Part shown: positions 33,885-44,949 of the stretch, one piece after another | How the letters are laid out: each line of letters opens with the position of its first letter | Position numbering within the stretch: position 1 is the first letter of the stretch | Origin: Neonectria sp. B-13 | Lineage: Eukaryota; Ascomycota; Sordariomycetes; Hypocreales; Nectriaceae | Direction of reading: 5' to 3' | Assembly (NCBI GenBank): GCA_002682825.1 | Contig: NOKP01000020.1 | Coordinates: 744,001 to 808,000, forward strand | DNA length: 64,000 nt | Notes under the pieces: model-generated | The model's input: only the letters and a program-made list of their open reading frames with translations | What the model was told of the DNA's origin: nothing | The model's database searches: none | Made by a program: the position numbers and the translations under genes

Positions 33885-34921
33885 AATGTTTGCCTGTAAG
33901 TTGGATGAAGAGGAAGATGTTAATGTAGGTTTTTCTCGTTGCCTACGCTGATGATCTGCTTATGTACCGGATTGTCCTCAATCGGCCATTGCTTCCGACG
34001 TCAGGTGCCCGGCGGGACGATCTTCCGATGTCAGATCCTAATCTATCCTCGAAGTCGATGACGTCGACATGGTGTGCAGAGAAGACCGAACTTATCGGCT
34101 GATGAAAGACAATTGTTATCCACAGGACTTAATGGTTGGAATGTAGTGGGATCTTTTCGGGACAGTGGTTGTATCGTTCGATACCAGCGAAATCCCTTAG
34201 CCTCCGGCTTTCACTCTCGGAAGCCGGTGACCCTACGTTGCTTCTACTGACCTAGATATGTGCTTCGCCCACCAGAAGTCATATTAGTACATGCTAATAA
34301 TAGGCAGAAAGGTAACGAAAACCTCGGTCATAACGGACGTAGCACGGACTCGACTGACCATGAAGAGTGATAGCCCGTTCAGAATCACTCGCCACCGAAA
34401 AACCAGCCTGAGTCTACAGCCATGGCATTTGAGCTTCAGAAGGCTCAGTTACTATTCTGCACTCCCAGGACACTCTTTGCAACGACTGAAAGTGGGGTCA
34501 ATTTTCATGAGATCATTTTCAGAACTGCAACTGTCATTGTGTCTCCTTCTTTCCATCATTTTGTGGAATATTCATCATACTAGTCATTTTTTCAATAGCT
34601 TGATCTAACAGAATAATTTCAAACACCCCTGCAGTGAGTCACGATGTAATACTGAACTCTACAAAACGAGAGAGTTCAAGAATGACACATCTTCTTAGGC
34701 GGAGGCAAGCTAGCCTTGACGGATAATGGATTCAACCCATAAATGTGGCCCAAACCTATCGTTATTATTAGGCTTTAGTGTTTGATGGCACGGGGTAGCT
34801 ATGACTCTGCATACCCTGATGCCCTTTAACTTGCTGATTGAGGCAAATTAAGTTACTTGACTCAATCCTTAAGTTTATTATTAGCTAAGGCACTAAATTA
34901 TCTATAAATAAGACCTAATCA
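33885..34921. other. Intergenic, increasingly AT-rich toward the Fic gene
   Basis: About 1 kb between divergent genes with no credible frame. The last 150 bases before the Fic gene are very AT-rich and hold TATAAATA at 34903-34910. Confidence 0.5.
34903..34910 (+). promoter_or_regulatory. TATA-like element close to the Fic start
   Basis: TATAAATA ends 12 bases before the first ATG of the Fic gene. If it is used, transcription would start inside or after that ATG, favouring the downstream in-frame ATG near 34964. Confidence 0.4.
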
Positions 34922-35992
34922 ATGTCTTATGCTTTAGGGGACCGTACTTTAGAACCAGTCAAGATGATGCAAGACATTTGCAACGCCGCCTCTGAAGCAT
35001 GGCCACCCGAGCCATATCGCATATGTGCCGAAGATGTCTACCGCCGATACGCACAGGACCAAAACCCGGCAAATCTCTTCAAGAAAGCTACGGGTTGGAT
35101 CATGGTGATTCAAACAACCACTCTGAGCCACGAGCATCAAGAAACGATTGCCAAGGAAATCAAGGAGGCCACGATACGAGCGATCTTCGGCAGCAATATG
35201 ATAGAGAGGGCAGGGCTTGGTTGGGAGATTACGCTCAAATTGTGCCGCGAAATCTTTGATGGGGAGGACCTTGACCCAGTTTCTGAGGGAGACGTGGCTT
35301 GCCAACATGCCTTGCTTGATCTCTACCACCACCAGCCGGATCTTCGTGACCAACCCCCCCAGCATGTTCTCAGAGGTCGAAACGAGATCGTTCAGCATGC
35401 AAAGGCTTTCCAGTACCTTATCCATACATTCGTGGTCGAAAAGCATGACCTCAACGAAGATGTGATCAAAACAACTCACAAAATTCTCACCGAGGGCGTC
35501 CCGATTGTGGAGCCAGATACGCCAGATGTGCCCCCAGAGAAATACGGTGGAATTTATCGAACTGTTATCGTCGGTGCCGGAACAACGAACTTCACGGTCC
35601 CAAAGTTCGTTCCAGCGAAGATGAAAGAGATGTGCGACAACCTCTCACAAGAGTTGGCGACCGCCGAGCGGCAGAATGCGATCGACCCTTTTTCTATTGC
35701 TTCGAAATACTCTCTCGAGTTCGTGACCATTCACCCCTTCCAGGACGGCAATGGCAGATTGTGTCGCATGATTCTTAATGTAATTCTCTGTCGATACGCT
35801 GGTGTAATCATCCCAATTGGGGAGCAAGACGAGGAAAGGGTCGAATACATGGATATCAAAAATCGAGCCAGCCAGGACATGGAGGGACATGGTGAATATG
35901 CCACATTTGTTCTACAGAGAGCCGTCACCCGCGTCCGAGAGATGAAAAAAGGGTTGAGAAGAACGGACTCAATGAGAAGAACGGGACCATAA
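34922..35992 (+). CDS. Fic-domain protein (probable AMPylator)
   Basis: Fic enzymes transfer AMP or another nucleotide part onto Ser, Thr or Tyr of target proteins. A single exon encodes 356 residues. The complete active-site motif HPFQDGNGRLCR lies near residue 273, matching HxFx(D/E)GNGRxxR with the catalytic His. FGSNMIERAGL near residue 97 resembles the inhibitory (S/T)xxxE motif that holds the enzyme in an auto-inhibited state, and its N-terminal position would make this class II. GGIYRTVIVGAGTTNFTVP is the beta-hairpin flap that binds target segments. No signal peptide, transmembrane helix or TPR repeat is seen, unlike animal FICD. The first 14 residues may not be translated, because a TATA-like element is too close. 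The target is unknown. The AT-rich flanks differ from the neighbouring genes. Confidence 0.92.
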   Translation: MSYALGDRTLEPVKMMQDICNAASEAWPPEPYRICAEDVYRRYAQDQNPANLFKKATGWIMVIQTTTLSHEHQETIAKEIKEATIRAIFGSNMIERAGLGWEITLKLCREIFDGEDLDPVSEGDVACQHALLDLYHHQPDLRDQPPQHVLRGRNEIVQHAKAFQYLIHTFVVEKHDLNEDVIKTTHKILTEGVPIVEPDTPDVPPEKYGGIYRTVIVGAGTTNFTVPKFVPAKMKEMCDNLSQELATAERQNAIDPFSIASKYSLEFVTIHPFQDGNGRLCRMILNVILCRYAGVIIPIGEQDEERVEYMDIKNRASQDMEGHGEYATFVLQRAVTRVREMKKGLRRTDSMRRTGP

Positions 35993-37057
35993 CCAAGCAA
36001 GCATATAGGTATATAATAAGATTCGTTCCTTAAGGGTCAATTAGGCCCCACCTAAGTCATAATACTTCGTCATAATAAGTGTGATAAGGCCTTAGTTAGA
36101 TAATCGAATGTCTTATGGTGGGAGACAAGACGGGGAGCTCCCGTACCTACATCGAGGCGAGGAGTTGAGAGCCCCAAACATGGGATAAGCTAGTGTGACT
36201 CGTGGACTGGTTTTATAAAGACTACATAAGGCTATGATCGGAGTACGTCTTCTTCTTAGCATGGGGGATTGCCAATGTTTGAACCAAATGATTCTCATCA
36301 CTTGTCTGCCACAACATGGCAGAAGACAAGTCGTAGCAGCGAGGCATTATTTCGGTTTGCCGTTTTCAATGCCGTTTGCACTTCTTGCAAGAAGCGGACA
36401 ATCATGCTTGTACTCTTCACGATAGTGACTGGCGTTAGCTCCTTTTCCCTTCAGGAGGTAGTTGAATGCATGGAAATCAGACAAGAATCATCCATATTCA
36501 GCTAGGTGGCCTCTTATAACGTTGAGACGTGTAGCTGTAGCAATGACTGTATCTTCATGAATGGCAGGCACTGTAGTTAATATGAAACGAGGTTAGGGGC
36601 ACTTCATATGTGCTGCATACCGTGCCTGATCTAAGATACCACCTGTGACGGATGGTTGAGATAAAGAGGGTTGCAGTCCAAGCAAATGAGGGATGCAATG
36701 ACTACTCACGTCTCTCCGAGGCGTGGGGCAAGATATGCAAGGGGACGGAGAGGCTTTTAAGGGAAATCGGGGTTTTGATCATAGTTCGTTTCCCCAACAA
36801 TTTATATTTCATTCGCCAGCTCTTTACCCTCTAGCCTTAAACCCCCGTCATTGAGACTTCCCGTAAGTGCTAACTCTGATCAGGGTACACGAGGGAAACC
36901 CTTGGCATACAAATACAACAGAACTGGTAATGAATGAGAGGTTCACCTGAAGTAGAAACAATACCAGTGAATGGCCTCATTTTGTACTTCTGGATAAAAT
37001 TTACACTAGGCTAGCATATACTAAGAAATCGACACTTTTTACTCAACTTATGGCCCA
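35993..37057. other. Intergenic, AT-rich, no gene seen
   Basis: About 1 kb after the Fic stop with no supported frame. Stretches such as the one around 36080-36115 share short AT-rich words with the upstream Fic flank, but no clear terminal inverted repeat was found. Confidence 0.45.
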
Positions 37058-38148
37058 TCAGTCACTTCCAACGCCAAGCACCTTGTCCATAGTCGCTCCC
37101 TTAACAAACCCCCCGGTTGTCTTAACAAACGCAAGAAACTGAGGGAACTTATCTTCCTTTTCGGTATTATCCAATGCGTCACTCGGGACGGAAACCTTTA
37201 CTTCCATGTGACGCGGAATTTGAGCGAAAAAGGCACAGAGCCTTGGGTGCTTGATGGGTTCGCGAGGCTTATTGTTCCTCCACCGACGGTTGGAATCCAA
37301 CCAAAAAGTTATCAGCCGCAAGTTGGGAAGTTTGCGAAGGGCTTTGACAAACAGGCCCCAGTCGTGTGCGTCAGATGGTGCATGTTTTAGTTCTTCCGTC
37401 AGAAGAATTTGTCGGAGTTGGGACACAATCGGAAGCCGTATGCTGAAAAAATCGACGGCGTATTGATATGTCAGGAAATTGAAGCAGATGTTTTCAGAAA
37501 CGGACCTGAAGGCTTCGAGGTAGCTGCAAAGTCGATGAGCATGCAAATGAATACTGATGCACGTCTGCATTTATTGATCACTCACATCGTTTTGCAACTC
37601 AGCAATATGGGCAGGAATGTGTTCTGTTCAACAGGCCTCGATGGCCGATTCCCTATGTCAAAGAAGCAGTCAAAGGAATATTGACAATGGTAGCAATCTT
37701 CCTTCCACCTTGGGTCCGTTCCGTCGGTAAATGTAGGATCATTGAGTCTGCGCCGTTTTGACTCTTTGTAGTGTATGTTCCCGGGAGGTGGCCCTCTATC
37801 GTCCGGAGCGTCGTGCTCAGTGATACATCTAGCATGGTGATATCGCGTCACTCCAAATCCTTCTGGGAATACGTCGTGAGGCAAAAGATGCTGCGACAGA
37901 CCCGCTTCGCGCCAGAGCTCCTGGTAGATAAGAGCACGAATTTCCGCTGGGAGCTTGGAAAGCAGCCCACACTGGCTCTGCGGGTTGGTTGTTTCGTAGT
38001 CCACGAACGTGTCTCCTGTTTTATCGCCATAGAGTCGGATAATCTCGGTATCAGATTCAGGCTCAACTTCGAACTCTGGTTCAGGTTCTGGCTTAGGCGC
38101 GAGCGGTTGCCGCCGTTGGCGCTTTCTGGATCTAGGGTTCCTGGGCAT
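37058..38148 (-). CDS. DUF7730-type hypothetical protein
   Basis: Two exons, 38148-37586 and 37523-37058 (intron 37524-37585), encode 342 residues. The N-terminus is basic (RNPRSRKRQRRQ), a likely nuclear signal, followed by a Pro/Glu repeat (PEPEPEFEVEPE). The DUF7730 start is visible as LLSKLPAEIRALIYQELW (about residues 62-80), the F-box-like opening typical of this fungal family. The join over the intron produces LLSCKTIYLEAF, the usual second conserved block. A C-terminal part ends in KTTGGFVKGATMDKVLG. Function is unknown for the family, and F-box-like folding suggests protein interaction. No signal peptide or membrane helix. The intron has a standard GTGAGT donor and GCAG acceptor. Confidence 0.85.
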
Positions 38149-39286
38149 GTTGAGGAATTCTGGTTACCAAATGCAAGTCGAAAGGGCTGTTAAGAATGAT
38201 AGAGATGCGTTGATGTTCTCTAGACAATTCCAACTTGGGGCGTCAGCATTAAATCCGAGTTCGTTGTGGTATGCCTTAGGCATGAAGTAATCTAAAATTA
38301 GGGGGGAGGCTCAGCCAGATCCCAGTCACTTTGCAGGTAAGCAATGCCTTCTGCGCTGGGCTGCTATTACACCGGTGAGATTTTGGCAGTCAGCATTTGT
38401 GTCTTGAGCGCTAGGGTGGTGCACTGCGCCACCTACTCACTTGGTACGTGCCATAATGAAGGAGAGAGAGGATGTTGATGGGAGAAAAGGTATCGCTCCC
38501 TCGCTCTGTTCATCTGTTGGCGCCTTATATATAGAAAGCTCTCGCACAAGTAATCATTATTTTAATTATATAACTGACAGGTTGTTTTTCATTAACGGAT
38601 TTATTATCTTACATCAAACATGAAGCTCAGACCCTGGGCTTTCAGTAGCGCTTTGATGGCCTGTAGCTAAATTTCTCTACCAATGGTATCCATGTCAGGG
38701 CTTCCCTTCAAGGCAAGAGTCTATTGAAGCTACTAGTATCTTCTCGCTTGGGTGGGTCCAAATCCATGACGATATTTACCTAATTCGGTGTCAGGGAAGC
38801 GGTTCCGCTCAGCCTCTTACCTCAAAAACTGACTGTTTCTTTGTTGTCAATCCTGTTCGCCATGTTCCTACCTACGGAGTCATTCCGTGACCGCTGAGTG
38901 CTTTGAGTAGATAGCGACGCCTCCGAATTTCGTCCTCAATGGCCTGTACTGATGAATAAACCTTCTCTGATACTGTACGTGTCAAAATAAAACGCGTGAA
39001 GCAATTGCTAATTAATAGTATTCGGCCGATTGAATCCCTTCGTCCTCTGGTCTGACAGGTCACCACGCATCTCCCTTACTCCCTTATGACGTGTGTGGTT
39101 TTCATATTGCTGCCTAACCTATCAGGCAAGACACTGTGGCCCACCTTTATACGAATCCCTTCGTTTCCACCGAACCTTCTTTCTCCCCACTCCCAGGACC
39201 CCAGCCATCTCGCCTATGACAGCTAATGTTGCTAGTCTACGAATACAATCAAACCATCTCAATCCCGTTAGCCTTTGCGTCTCGGC
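38149..39286. other. Intergenic, no gene seen
   Basis: About 1.1 kb between divergent genes, AT-rich around 38520-38620. Only chance frames. Confidence 0.5.
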
Positions 39287-40786
39287 ATGTCTGATATCCC
39301 GCAAAACAACCAGCAATCCAAATTCCTCAATCTTCCCAATGAGATACTACAGCTCATATGTTCCCAACTCTGCACCCATTGCTGTGGTGAACCTTTGCTG
39401 TGGACCGGCCAGGAGGACGATGACTTGCAACAGTATGAGTTACAGTTAGCGCTCCTTGACCTGTGTACAACTTCAAAGGTCTTGCGGTCTGTTGCGCAGC
39501 CGATTCTTCACCACCGTATCATCATCCCCGCACATTGTCCATTTACTCGCATTGTCCACAACTTGGCTGCTCACCCCGACCTCGCCGCCTCCGTCAAACA
39601 ATTCTCGCAGAATGACGGAGGAGAGGCGGAAACTTTCAACGATTATGTAGAGCTCGAAGCATTGACGGACGCCGCGCGGAGGCTCAAGATGGACTCCCTC
39701 GACGATCCGGGATTTAGACAGGCATGGGTTGACGTTGTATCCCCAAACAAGTTCTGCATCGACCTTCTCATCGCACTATGTCCGAATCTGACGACACTGA
39801 GTCTGTGCGTCGATGACGACGGATTTTACAAAGGGACAACTTTTGACTTTCTCTCCAACCGATTCCAAAATCTAGGAAATGCCAGCCTGCCGCAGCTGCG
39901 CCATCTTCGGTTTATCAATAATGATGCCACGGGGTTTCTCTTATCCAATCAAGGAGTTCGCACGATGGTCCATGCGGCCCCGAACCTGGAACAATTAATC
40001 TTCAGGGGTACTCCGGGCCTTGTAGACAATGGACTTGGGCAAGATGCCATCGCCGCATTATTTCCGAAGCTTCCCTTACTTCGTGCCTTGGAGTTTCAAG
40101 ACTGCGCGTTTCCCAATGACATTCGATCTACTTTCATTCAGAGTATTATTGAGCACAGCCCTCACCTTGAATACTTTCGCTACCGGGCTCAACATCCATA
40201 TTTCGGTGAGAACATCGAGGAACACCTTCCAAGCTCACGGGTGCTTGAATGGCTACAGCCACACCGAGAGGCATTCAAGTATCTCGACATCAACATGTCT
40301 GATCTTTGTGAAGATCTTTACCTATCTCAAGAGTCCTACCTTATCGACAAGAAACTCCTAGCTAATCTCACAAACCTTGAGACTCTGAGGCTGGACGAGA
40401 CATCGTTCTGTACCCACTTCGATGATACTTCGAACCCAATACGAACATGCCTAACTGATCTTGTTCCGAAGTCACTCAAAACCCTTGTGGTAGGGATTTT
40501 TGACAAGTCCCATGTCTGGAAAGATCTAGCTGGGCTAGCCGATCACGCGGCAGATAAGCGCCTTCCTCGTCTCAAGCACGTCAAGGTGTATTGGAACTTA
40601 CCCAAGAACAATCCGGACGCATGGGAGACAATGTGGGATGATTTTCAAAATGAAGCTAAAAACAATGAGGAGCTGCGCGAGCGTTTTGCAGAGTCTGCCG
40701 TGACCTTTACCGTCGCGGAGAGGTGGTACTCTGTTGCCGAGACGGGAGGATGCATGTTGGGAGCAAAGTTTCTGAAATATTTTTGA
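39287..40786 (+). CDS. F-box-like / leucine-rich protein
   Basis: Single exon, 499 residues from ATG 39287 (the frame extends upstream only through a TTG). The N-terminal block FLNLPNEILQLICSQL (about residues 12-28) is an F-box-like helix pair, as found in SCF ubiquitin ligase substrate adaptors. A Cys/Asp-rich insertion follows (CTHCCGEPLL), then a second part of the box with LLDLCTTSKVLRSVAQPILH. The rest contains irregular leucine-rich segments such as LCPNLTTLSLCV, LPQLRHLRFI, APNLEQLIFRG and LPLLRALEFQDC. This spacing fits degenerate LRRs in an F-box/LRR protein. No partner gene is visible. Substrate unknown. Such genes are numerous in Sordariomycetes, and this is one of the unplaced copies. 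Confidence 0.8.
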   Translation: MSDIPQNNQQSKFLNLPNEILQLICSQLCTHCCGEPLLWTGQEDDDLQQYELQLALLDLCTTSKVLRSVAQPILHHRIIIPAHCPFTRIVHNLAAHPDLAASVKQFSQNDGGEAETFNDYVELEALTDAARRLKMDSLDDPGFRQAWVDVVSPNKFCIDLLIALCPNLTTLSLCVDDDGFYKGTTFDFLSNRFQNLGNASLPQLRHLRFINNDATGFLLSNQGVRTMVHAAPNLEQLIFRGTPGLVDNGLGQDAIAALFPKLPLLRALEFQDCAFPNDIRSTFIQSIIEHSPHLEYFRYRAQHPYFGENIEEHLPSSRVLEWLQPHREAFKYLDINMSDLCEDLYLSQESYLIDKKLLANLTNLETLRLDETSFCTHFDDTSNPIRTCLTDLVPKSLKTLVVGIFDKSHVWKDLAGLADHAADKRLPRLKHVKVYWNLPKNNPDAWETMWDDFQNEAKNNEELRERFAESAVTFTVAERWYSVAETGGCMLGAKFLKYF

Positions 40787-41658
40787 GACTGATGGTATTT
40801 GATGGGAGCTCCAATGGTCGCCGGCGTGAGGACTAGGTAGGTTTGCTCGAGGCGGAGGAGTGCAGCTGGAAAACGAGGGCTTATCTTTATTAATGATGTC
40901 CGAGGAGTAGTAGTAGTTTATTTTATAACTACCATTTTACCCTTACTAATCGGGCCATAAGGTGCATTTCGTAGCCTCGCTAAACCAAATTCTGTGAAAA
41001 AGAAGTATTATCTTCGTGAACTACATACGATCATCTCACACGGAGACCGTCATGGCCAGTTCATAAGTCGCAGCACCACGATCGCTCAGCCCTAGTTAAC
41101 TTGCTCAGAATCAGCATTCATGTTCTGATGATTCTGCCCCAGGACTGTCTTAGATCAACCGACCCGTACTCATATATTTCTCCCTCGCTCAAGAGCTCCA
41201 CAATAGCGATATTGAGCCCATCTAACCCCTGCATCACGACATGTCATTGAAGATGATCTAGCACTCTCTATTCAAGCTCGCAGTACTGCACGTCCTTGTT
41301 TAAATAGCAACCCCCGTCAAGAGTGCCAGATCATGCTTAGGCTAGTCTCCATTAACTATAGCCTATGATAAATGGTCCAAAACGAATATGATTTGCGTAT
41401 CCTATCTTCGGGCCCTTCCTTATCTTGCCGCGATCGGAGCCGGTAATTACATATTTGCTGCCGGAGTGACGATGACGATGACCCACTGGAATACCGGATT
41501 TTACGGCGATTACTCGCACTCCTGTTGTAACAATAGCTTATTAATCTGGCGTGATTGCACTAGCCCCAAGAGAGTCATCGTCACCAATCCGGGACTGGAT
41601 CTGTCCTCAGAACATTGCATCCTGGACGTAAGAATCTTGACCTTTCACAACTTTCAAA
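40787..41658. other. Intergenic, no gene seen
   Basis: About 870 bases, AT-rich in the first part. A 98-codon frame at 41388-41684 overlaps the SDR start and has no coding features. Confidence 0.5.
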
Positions 41659-42611
41659 ATGTCCGAGGCAACCCATACAGGTAACTGCCCGCAATCCAGA
41701 TTCGTTCCTAATATTGAAACAATGCATGCTGACACTCCCCTGGGGCGGTAGGGTTCTACTTCACTTCGAAAACACACCATGACACTTACCCGGCTATCGA
41801 TCCTCGAAAGCGGGACTTTAGTGGAAAGTACGTCTTCATCACCGGCGCTTCCAAAGGCATAGGCGAGCAAACAGCTCTGTCATATGCCCAGGCAGGCTGT
41901 GCGGGCATTGGCATTGGTGCACGCTCTGACCTCAGTTCACTCATCCCGCGACTTGCTGAAGTTGCAGCAGAGGCTGGAAAGGCGGCACCACAGGTTGTCT
42001 CGGTCACTTTAGATGTGACAGATGAGGCCAGCGTTGCTGCTGCTGCGAAAAAGATCGCAGAATCTTTCCCCCGACTTGATGTCTTGGTGAACAATGCTGG
42101 CTACCTAGAGAAGCGGGCAAAGATTGCAGAAAGCAATCCGGAAGAGTGGTGGAAGACGTGGACTGTGAACGTCAAAGGACCTTATCTTGTCACTCGCGCA
42201 TTCTTGCCGCAGATATTGGAGAAGGGCGGCGACAAGATCATTGTCAACCTCGGCAGCATCGCCGCGCATCTACAGGCCCCGGGAGGCTCCGCGTATCAGA
42301 CCAGCAAACTTGCCCTACAACGCTTCACCGAATTTCTAGATGCCGACCATGGTCCCGACGGCATTTTGACCTTCACTGTTCATCCAGGAGGGGTCCCGAC
42401 GGATATGGGGCTGCGACTACCGAAGGAGCGTCATGTTGCTCTTACCGAGACTTCGAAGCTGCCCGCAGACACCATTGTGTTCCTCACGGAGAAGAGGCGA
42501 GAGTGGCTGGCGGCTCGATACCTCTCCGTGACGTGGGACGTGGAAGAGCTACTGTCGAAAGAAGAAGAGGTAGTGAAGGGTGACAAGCTCAAAGTGAGAA
42601 TGATTGTTTAA
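41659..42611 (+). CDS. Short-chain dehydrogenase/reductase 1
   Basis: NAD(P)-dependent oxidoreductase of the classical SDR type. Two exons, 41659-41680 (only 22 nt) and 41752-42611 (intron 41681-41751), give 293 residues. The short first exon supplies MSEATHT and the join gives GFYFTSKTHHDTYPAID. The cofactor motif TGASKGIG lies near residue 38, the NNAG motif near residue 120, and the catalytic Ser and YxxxK lie in GSIAAHLQAPGG and AYQTSK near residues 168-186. HPGGVPTDMG follows as the usual PG motif. There is no signal peptide. The C-terminal tail is charged. It converges on the second HET gene, with 139 bases between the stops. The substrate cannot be deduced. Confidence 0.93.
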
Positions 42612-42750
42612 ATAAAGCAATATGGAACAAGTAAATGTCAAACGAAATAGCTGTCTGCCCGTCTGTTAACCGCCAATTTGACCTCCTCCTGGGGCAGGCT
42701 TATGAATTAGATCCTGTCAGTCGTAACCTCATCATCTTGCAGCAGTGAGT

Positions 42751-44949
42751 TCAAAGAATTTGAAAGGTAGTACCTTCTCCTCCCAGAATCTCCCCGTCCA
42801 TGATTCCCTCGCAGTATGCCTCGCCGATATATGACCAAACATCCTCCTCAGCGGCAGTGTTGTGCTCCCTGAGGAGTTGCGGAACAGTCGCTCCAAACAG
42901 GACAACCACTGCATCGCCTTCCTGCATATCGTTGGGGCCTGTGCCAACGTATCCGTTCTCGGTCAGGTACAACCTCCGTCCGGCATTCCAGTGTAGGCAA
43001 GTGGAATACGTGCTCATTTTCCCCACATGGAGTTCCGGGTCAAGGCCAACATTTCTCAGTACATCACCTCGGTTTAGTTGATTGAACCGCAAGGGAGAAA
43101 ACTTGCGCCGAAGCCGGAGGTACTGGGCCGTAAGCAGCACTCGGGATGAAGCCACAGAAATCCCAACGAGGTCGAGAAGAAACATCCCAGCTGCCTTTGT
43201 CCATTTCACACAGGCGGAAATCGGATCGACAGCCCAAAACTGCAGGGCATCGGTTTCACTGAAAGGAATCCAGTACCAGGGCAGAGTTCCCACTGTGCCG
43301 ACGATGCGCCTAATGTGATATGACTGAACAACCTTTTCGGTGTTGATCAGCCTCTGACTCCATTTTGAGGCTTCTTCTTTTAGCTTCTTCAAGCCCTCTG
43401 TTCCCATGTCGGGATATTCGCTTGCGAATTCCTTCACCGAATGGCCGAAATCTGCCAAACGGATACTAGCCATTTCAAGATCTTCTGTGAGGCGGGATTG
43501 AGAAATGAACTGATCAATCTCGTCATAGAACCCCTTCACTGAGAGAAAATCGACCTCGTCCTCGGTACGACCATTCGGCTTCTCAACCAGCATGACCTTT
43601 TGACCAACTTTCACAACTCTGCCAACGGAAACACCGCGAACGAACAAGCGCCCCGAGTTGAAGTTGATATCTGGCACGTCCTTAGCGGGTCCTCCGGCGC
43701 TGAAGGCTGGCTTTGTCAATTTCATGTAGCCACGTGGTACGTTTAAGTCCATCGACCAGTCCGGTACCCAGGACGGAAGATCCGCGATGCGCTTAGGGAA
43801 TTGCGAGAACAGAATGATGTCGAGGTTTTGGGTGGCCAAGAGGGCGGCAATCTCTGTAAAAACGCCCGCTACATCTCCGTAGCGCACGTTCATCCCTACC
43901 AAGGTCTTGGGCTCTGCGAGCCCCATGACGCCGAACACGCGATCTTCTGGTAGCGAGGACCCAATCTTTTGTCCGTCGTTGGCATTGTACTTGATGGCAA
44001 GGTCGTACAGTGACTGCCTCTCGCCATGCTCGTGGATCCTCCTGCGTTCATGTAGCATGCGAGTAGGGCTGCCGTTGAGATTCAAAATGTTGTTGCGCTG
44101 CTTAATCTCGGCCTGGGATACGGAATGCTTGACATTTCCTATCCAATGTGTGTTGTAGATATTGTAGAAAAGCAAGCCCATGCGGAAGCAGTTAAAGCAC
44201 AAGTTCTGAGAGCCGCAGATGAACAAGACATTGGGCGCCAAACAAACCTCTTGGATGATCCATAGTCGGTTGAACCAGGCTCGACGCAGGACGTCTTCTG
44301 CACCATCCAGTGGAAAGCTGTCTCCAATCTCGGACAGGAGCGTCAAGACGTCATCCCGATCCTCCCGCACCGATCCAGTGACTTCGACCGTTGGGTCCAT
44401 TACTGCGTCCCATAGTTGAGGGAAAGCAGTTTTGTTCGGACCTAGGATTCTACCAAGAACCCCCTCTTCACACACTCGGCGAATGTAAGTGAAGTACAAA
44501 TTCGAGGCCTTGGTTTCGGGGCCTAGCCAGACCAGAACCCGAGAGCAGTTGGTGTAGATGTCACGCATCAGCTGGACTTGGCATGCCTTTTCTTCATCGT
44601 CCATCTGGTTAATACATATCTGGTCGACGAAGAGCGGCCGGTCTGCCTTGATGTCGAGGAGCGCAAGTTCCAAAGGTCGGTAGATGTGCAATTCGCGAGG
44701 TCCATGTTGGGTCTCGACAAGAATGCGGCGATCTGGCGCGACTTTGCCTGTGACACCCCATGTATATGATAGGGTTTCGTAGGAGCAGGTGCTCTCATCG
44801 TCCACAGTGATGAGTTCAATTCGCAGTGTGTTGCCGAAGACAGCGCGGATAGGTGGGAGGAGTCTCACGAGGCGGAACGCGCGGGGACGTGAAGTGATGG
44901 GAGAATACTGATACGCCGGCGCCCTTGGTGGGCCCAAGAGTGGCAGCAT
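42751..44949 (-). CDS. Heterokaryon incompatibility (HET) domain protein 2
   Basis: Single exon, 732 residues from ATG 44949; the frame extends a few codons further upstream only via GTG. HET domain motifs are TCSYETLSYTWG (about residue 50), PLFVDQICINQMDDEEK (about residue 103) and YTNCSRVLVWLG (about residue 127). The domain continues to AWFNRLWIIQEVCLA near residue 235. The remaining about 480 residues have the layout usual for long HET proteins: RVFGVMGLAEP, LPSWVPDWSMDL and a C-terminal GDAVVVLFGATVPQLLR block with YIGEAYCEGIMDGE. It is a different subtype from the 645-residue HET protein in this window. Role in vegetative incompatibility is inferred from the domain only. It is convergent with SDR 1. 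Confidence 0.94.
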   Translation of the reverse strand: MLPLLGPPRAPAYQYSPITSRPRAFRLVRLLPPIRAVFGNTLRIELITVDDESTCSYETLSYTWGVTGKVAPDRRILVETQHGPRELHIYRPLELALLDIKADRPLFVDQICINQMDDEEKACQVQLMRDIYTNCSRVLVWLGPETKASNLYFTYIRRVCEEGVLGRILGPNKTAFPQLWDAVMDPTVEVTGSVREDRDDVLTLLSEIGDSFPLDGAEDVLRRAWFNRLWIIQEVCLAPNVLFICGSQNLCFNCFRMGLLFYNIYNTHWIGNVKHSVSQAEIKQRNNILNLNGSPTRMLHERRRIHEHGERQSLYDLAIKYNANDGQKIGSSLPEDRVFGVMGLAEPKTLVGMNVRYGDVAGVFTEIAALLATQNLDIILFSQFPKRIADLPSWVPDWSMDLNVPRGYMKLTKPAFSAGGPAKDVPDINFNSGRLFVRGVSVGRVVKVGQKVMLVEKPNGRTEDEVDFLSVKGFYDEIDQFISQSRLTEDLEMASIRLADFGHSVKEFASEYPDMGTEGLKKLKEEASKWSQRLINTEKVVQSYHIRRIVGTVGTLPWYWIPFSETDALQFWAVDPISACVKWTKAAGMFLLDLVGISVASSRVLLTAQYLRLRRKFSPLRFNQLNRGDVLRNVGLDPELHVGKMSTYSTCLHWNAGRRLYLTENGYVGTGPNDMQEGDAVVVLFGATVPQLLREHNTAAEEDVWSYIGEAYCEGIMDGEILGGEGTTFQIL

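Noticed and set aside
35990..36120. Terminal inverted repeats flanking the Fic gene
   Set aside because: Shared AT-rich words with the upstream flank are short and not aligned end to end. No target-site duplication found.
41388..41684. 98-codon frame before SDR 1
   Set aside because: It overlaps the well-supported first exon of the SDR in another frame and has no coding features.
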